Source: Agrobacterium tumefaciens
GTDB lineage: Bacteria; Pseudomonadota; Alphaproteobacteria; Rhizobiales; Rhizobiaceae
Direction of reading: 5' to 3'
NCBI GenBank assembly: GCA_017744915.1
Contig: JAGIAH010000015.1
Span: 20,443 to 84,442, forward strand
DNA length: 64,000 bases
In this document: piece by piece, positions 63,785-64,000 of the stretch
Layout: the number at the start of each line of letters is the position of its first letter
Numbering within the stretch: the first letter of the stretch is position 1
Translations under genes and position numbers: made by a program
Notes under the pieces: generated by a model
The model's database searches: none
What the model was told of the DNA's origin: nothing
Seen by the model: only the letters and a program-made list of their open reading frames with translations

Positions 63785-64000
63785 CTATAGAATGATGCGC
63801 TCCGCGCGGGTGAAGATTTCAAACTCCTCACCCCGCACCAGCGCGACAAGGGTGACTCCCGCCTTCTCCGCCGTTTCGATGGCGAGAGCCGTGGGCGCCG
63901 AGATCGCTGCAAGAATGGGGCTGCCGAGAATGGCCGTCTTCTGGACCATCTCCACCGACAGGCGGCTGGTGACGGCCACAATGCCCGCATGGGAAGACAG
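63785..64000 (-). CDS. fdhD: Formate dehydrogenase accessory protein FdhD, C-terminal part (cut by window edge)
   Basis: The last 71 codons of a sulfurtransferase that passes sulfur to the molybdenum cofactor of formate dehydrogenase. The visible part reads LSSHAGIVAVTSRLSVEMVQ, then ILGSPILAAISAPTALAIET and GVTLVALVRGEEFEIFTRAE. The pattern R-(L/V)-S-x-E-M-V-x-K followed by SAPTALA is diagnostic of the FdhD C-terminus. The N-terminal region with the redox-active CxxC lies beyond the window. The stop codon is at 63785-63787. Confidence 0.85.
   Translation of the reverse strand: MSSHAGIVAVTSRLSVEMVQKTAILGSPILAAISAPTALAIETAEKAGVTLVALVRGEEFEIFTRAERIIL

Overview
The window is chromosomal DNA of a Rhizobiales bacterium, very probably Agrobacterium (A. 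fabrum/tumefaciens group). The evidence is GC-rich coding sequence, hemA as an ALA synthase, a TamA-TamB pair, a CyaC-type redox adenylate cyclase, rhizobial intergenic palindromes, and an amino acid:[carrier protein] ligase of a type characterised in Agrobacterium and Bradyrhizobium. No rRNA, tRNA, insertion sequence, CRISPR array or prophage was seen. Genes are dense, often joined by 1-4 bp overlaps, with typical rhizobial codon use, so the window looks like stable chromosome and not a recent island.

Layout. 1-2.4 kb: thiamine operon (thiC, partial thiO) behind a TPP riboswitch. 2.6-8.4 kb: a five-gene operon (carrier protein, acyl-CoA dehydrogenase-like flavoprotein, amino acid:[carrier protein] ligase, DUF1839 protein, GH2 beta-mannosidase-like protein). 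8.4-16.8 kb: a convergent tandem alpha/beta-hydrolase with altered nucleophiles, an ABC-exporter-like protein in which every ATPase motif is degraded, a small cyclic-nucleotide-binding protein, a metallo-beta-lactamase-fold hydrolase and a membrane diheme/ferredoxin adenylate cyclase. 16.8-21.5 kb: surface-glycan genes (methyltransferase, UDP-sugar dehydrogenase, glycosyltransferases, deacetylase). 21.7-31.4 kb: a peptide/oligosaccharide ABC importer followed by three glycosyltransferases. 31.4-49.3 kb: an amino-sugar (GlcNAc/chitooligosaccharide) region: RpiR regulator, SDR, GH20 hexosaminidase, M81 peptidase, MFS and CutC in one operon; a sugar ABC importer with an oxidoreductase in a second; and divergently GntR regulator, SIS deaminase, nagA and a ROK kinase. 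49.3-54.6 kb: FAD monooxygenase, PAP2 phosphatase, dxr, hemA and a glycine-zipper lipoprotein. 54.7-60.9 kb: tamA-tamB. 61-63.6 kb: cheW and a soluble double-PAS chemoreceptor. The window ends inside fdhD.

The likeliest undescribed system is 2.6-16.8 kb. The operon appears to load a small amino acid on a dedicated carrier protein, possibly modify it with a flavoprotein, transfer it through a BtrH-like DUF1839 protein, and process a glycan. Next to it lie a pseudo-ABC exporter and a redox/cAMP signalling set. The final product is unknown. Functional proposals beyond family membership are inference and are marked as such.
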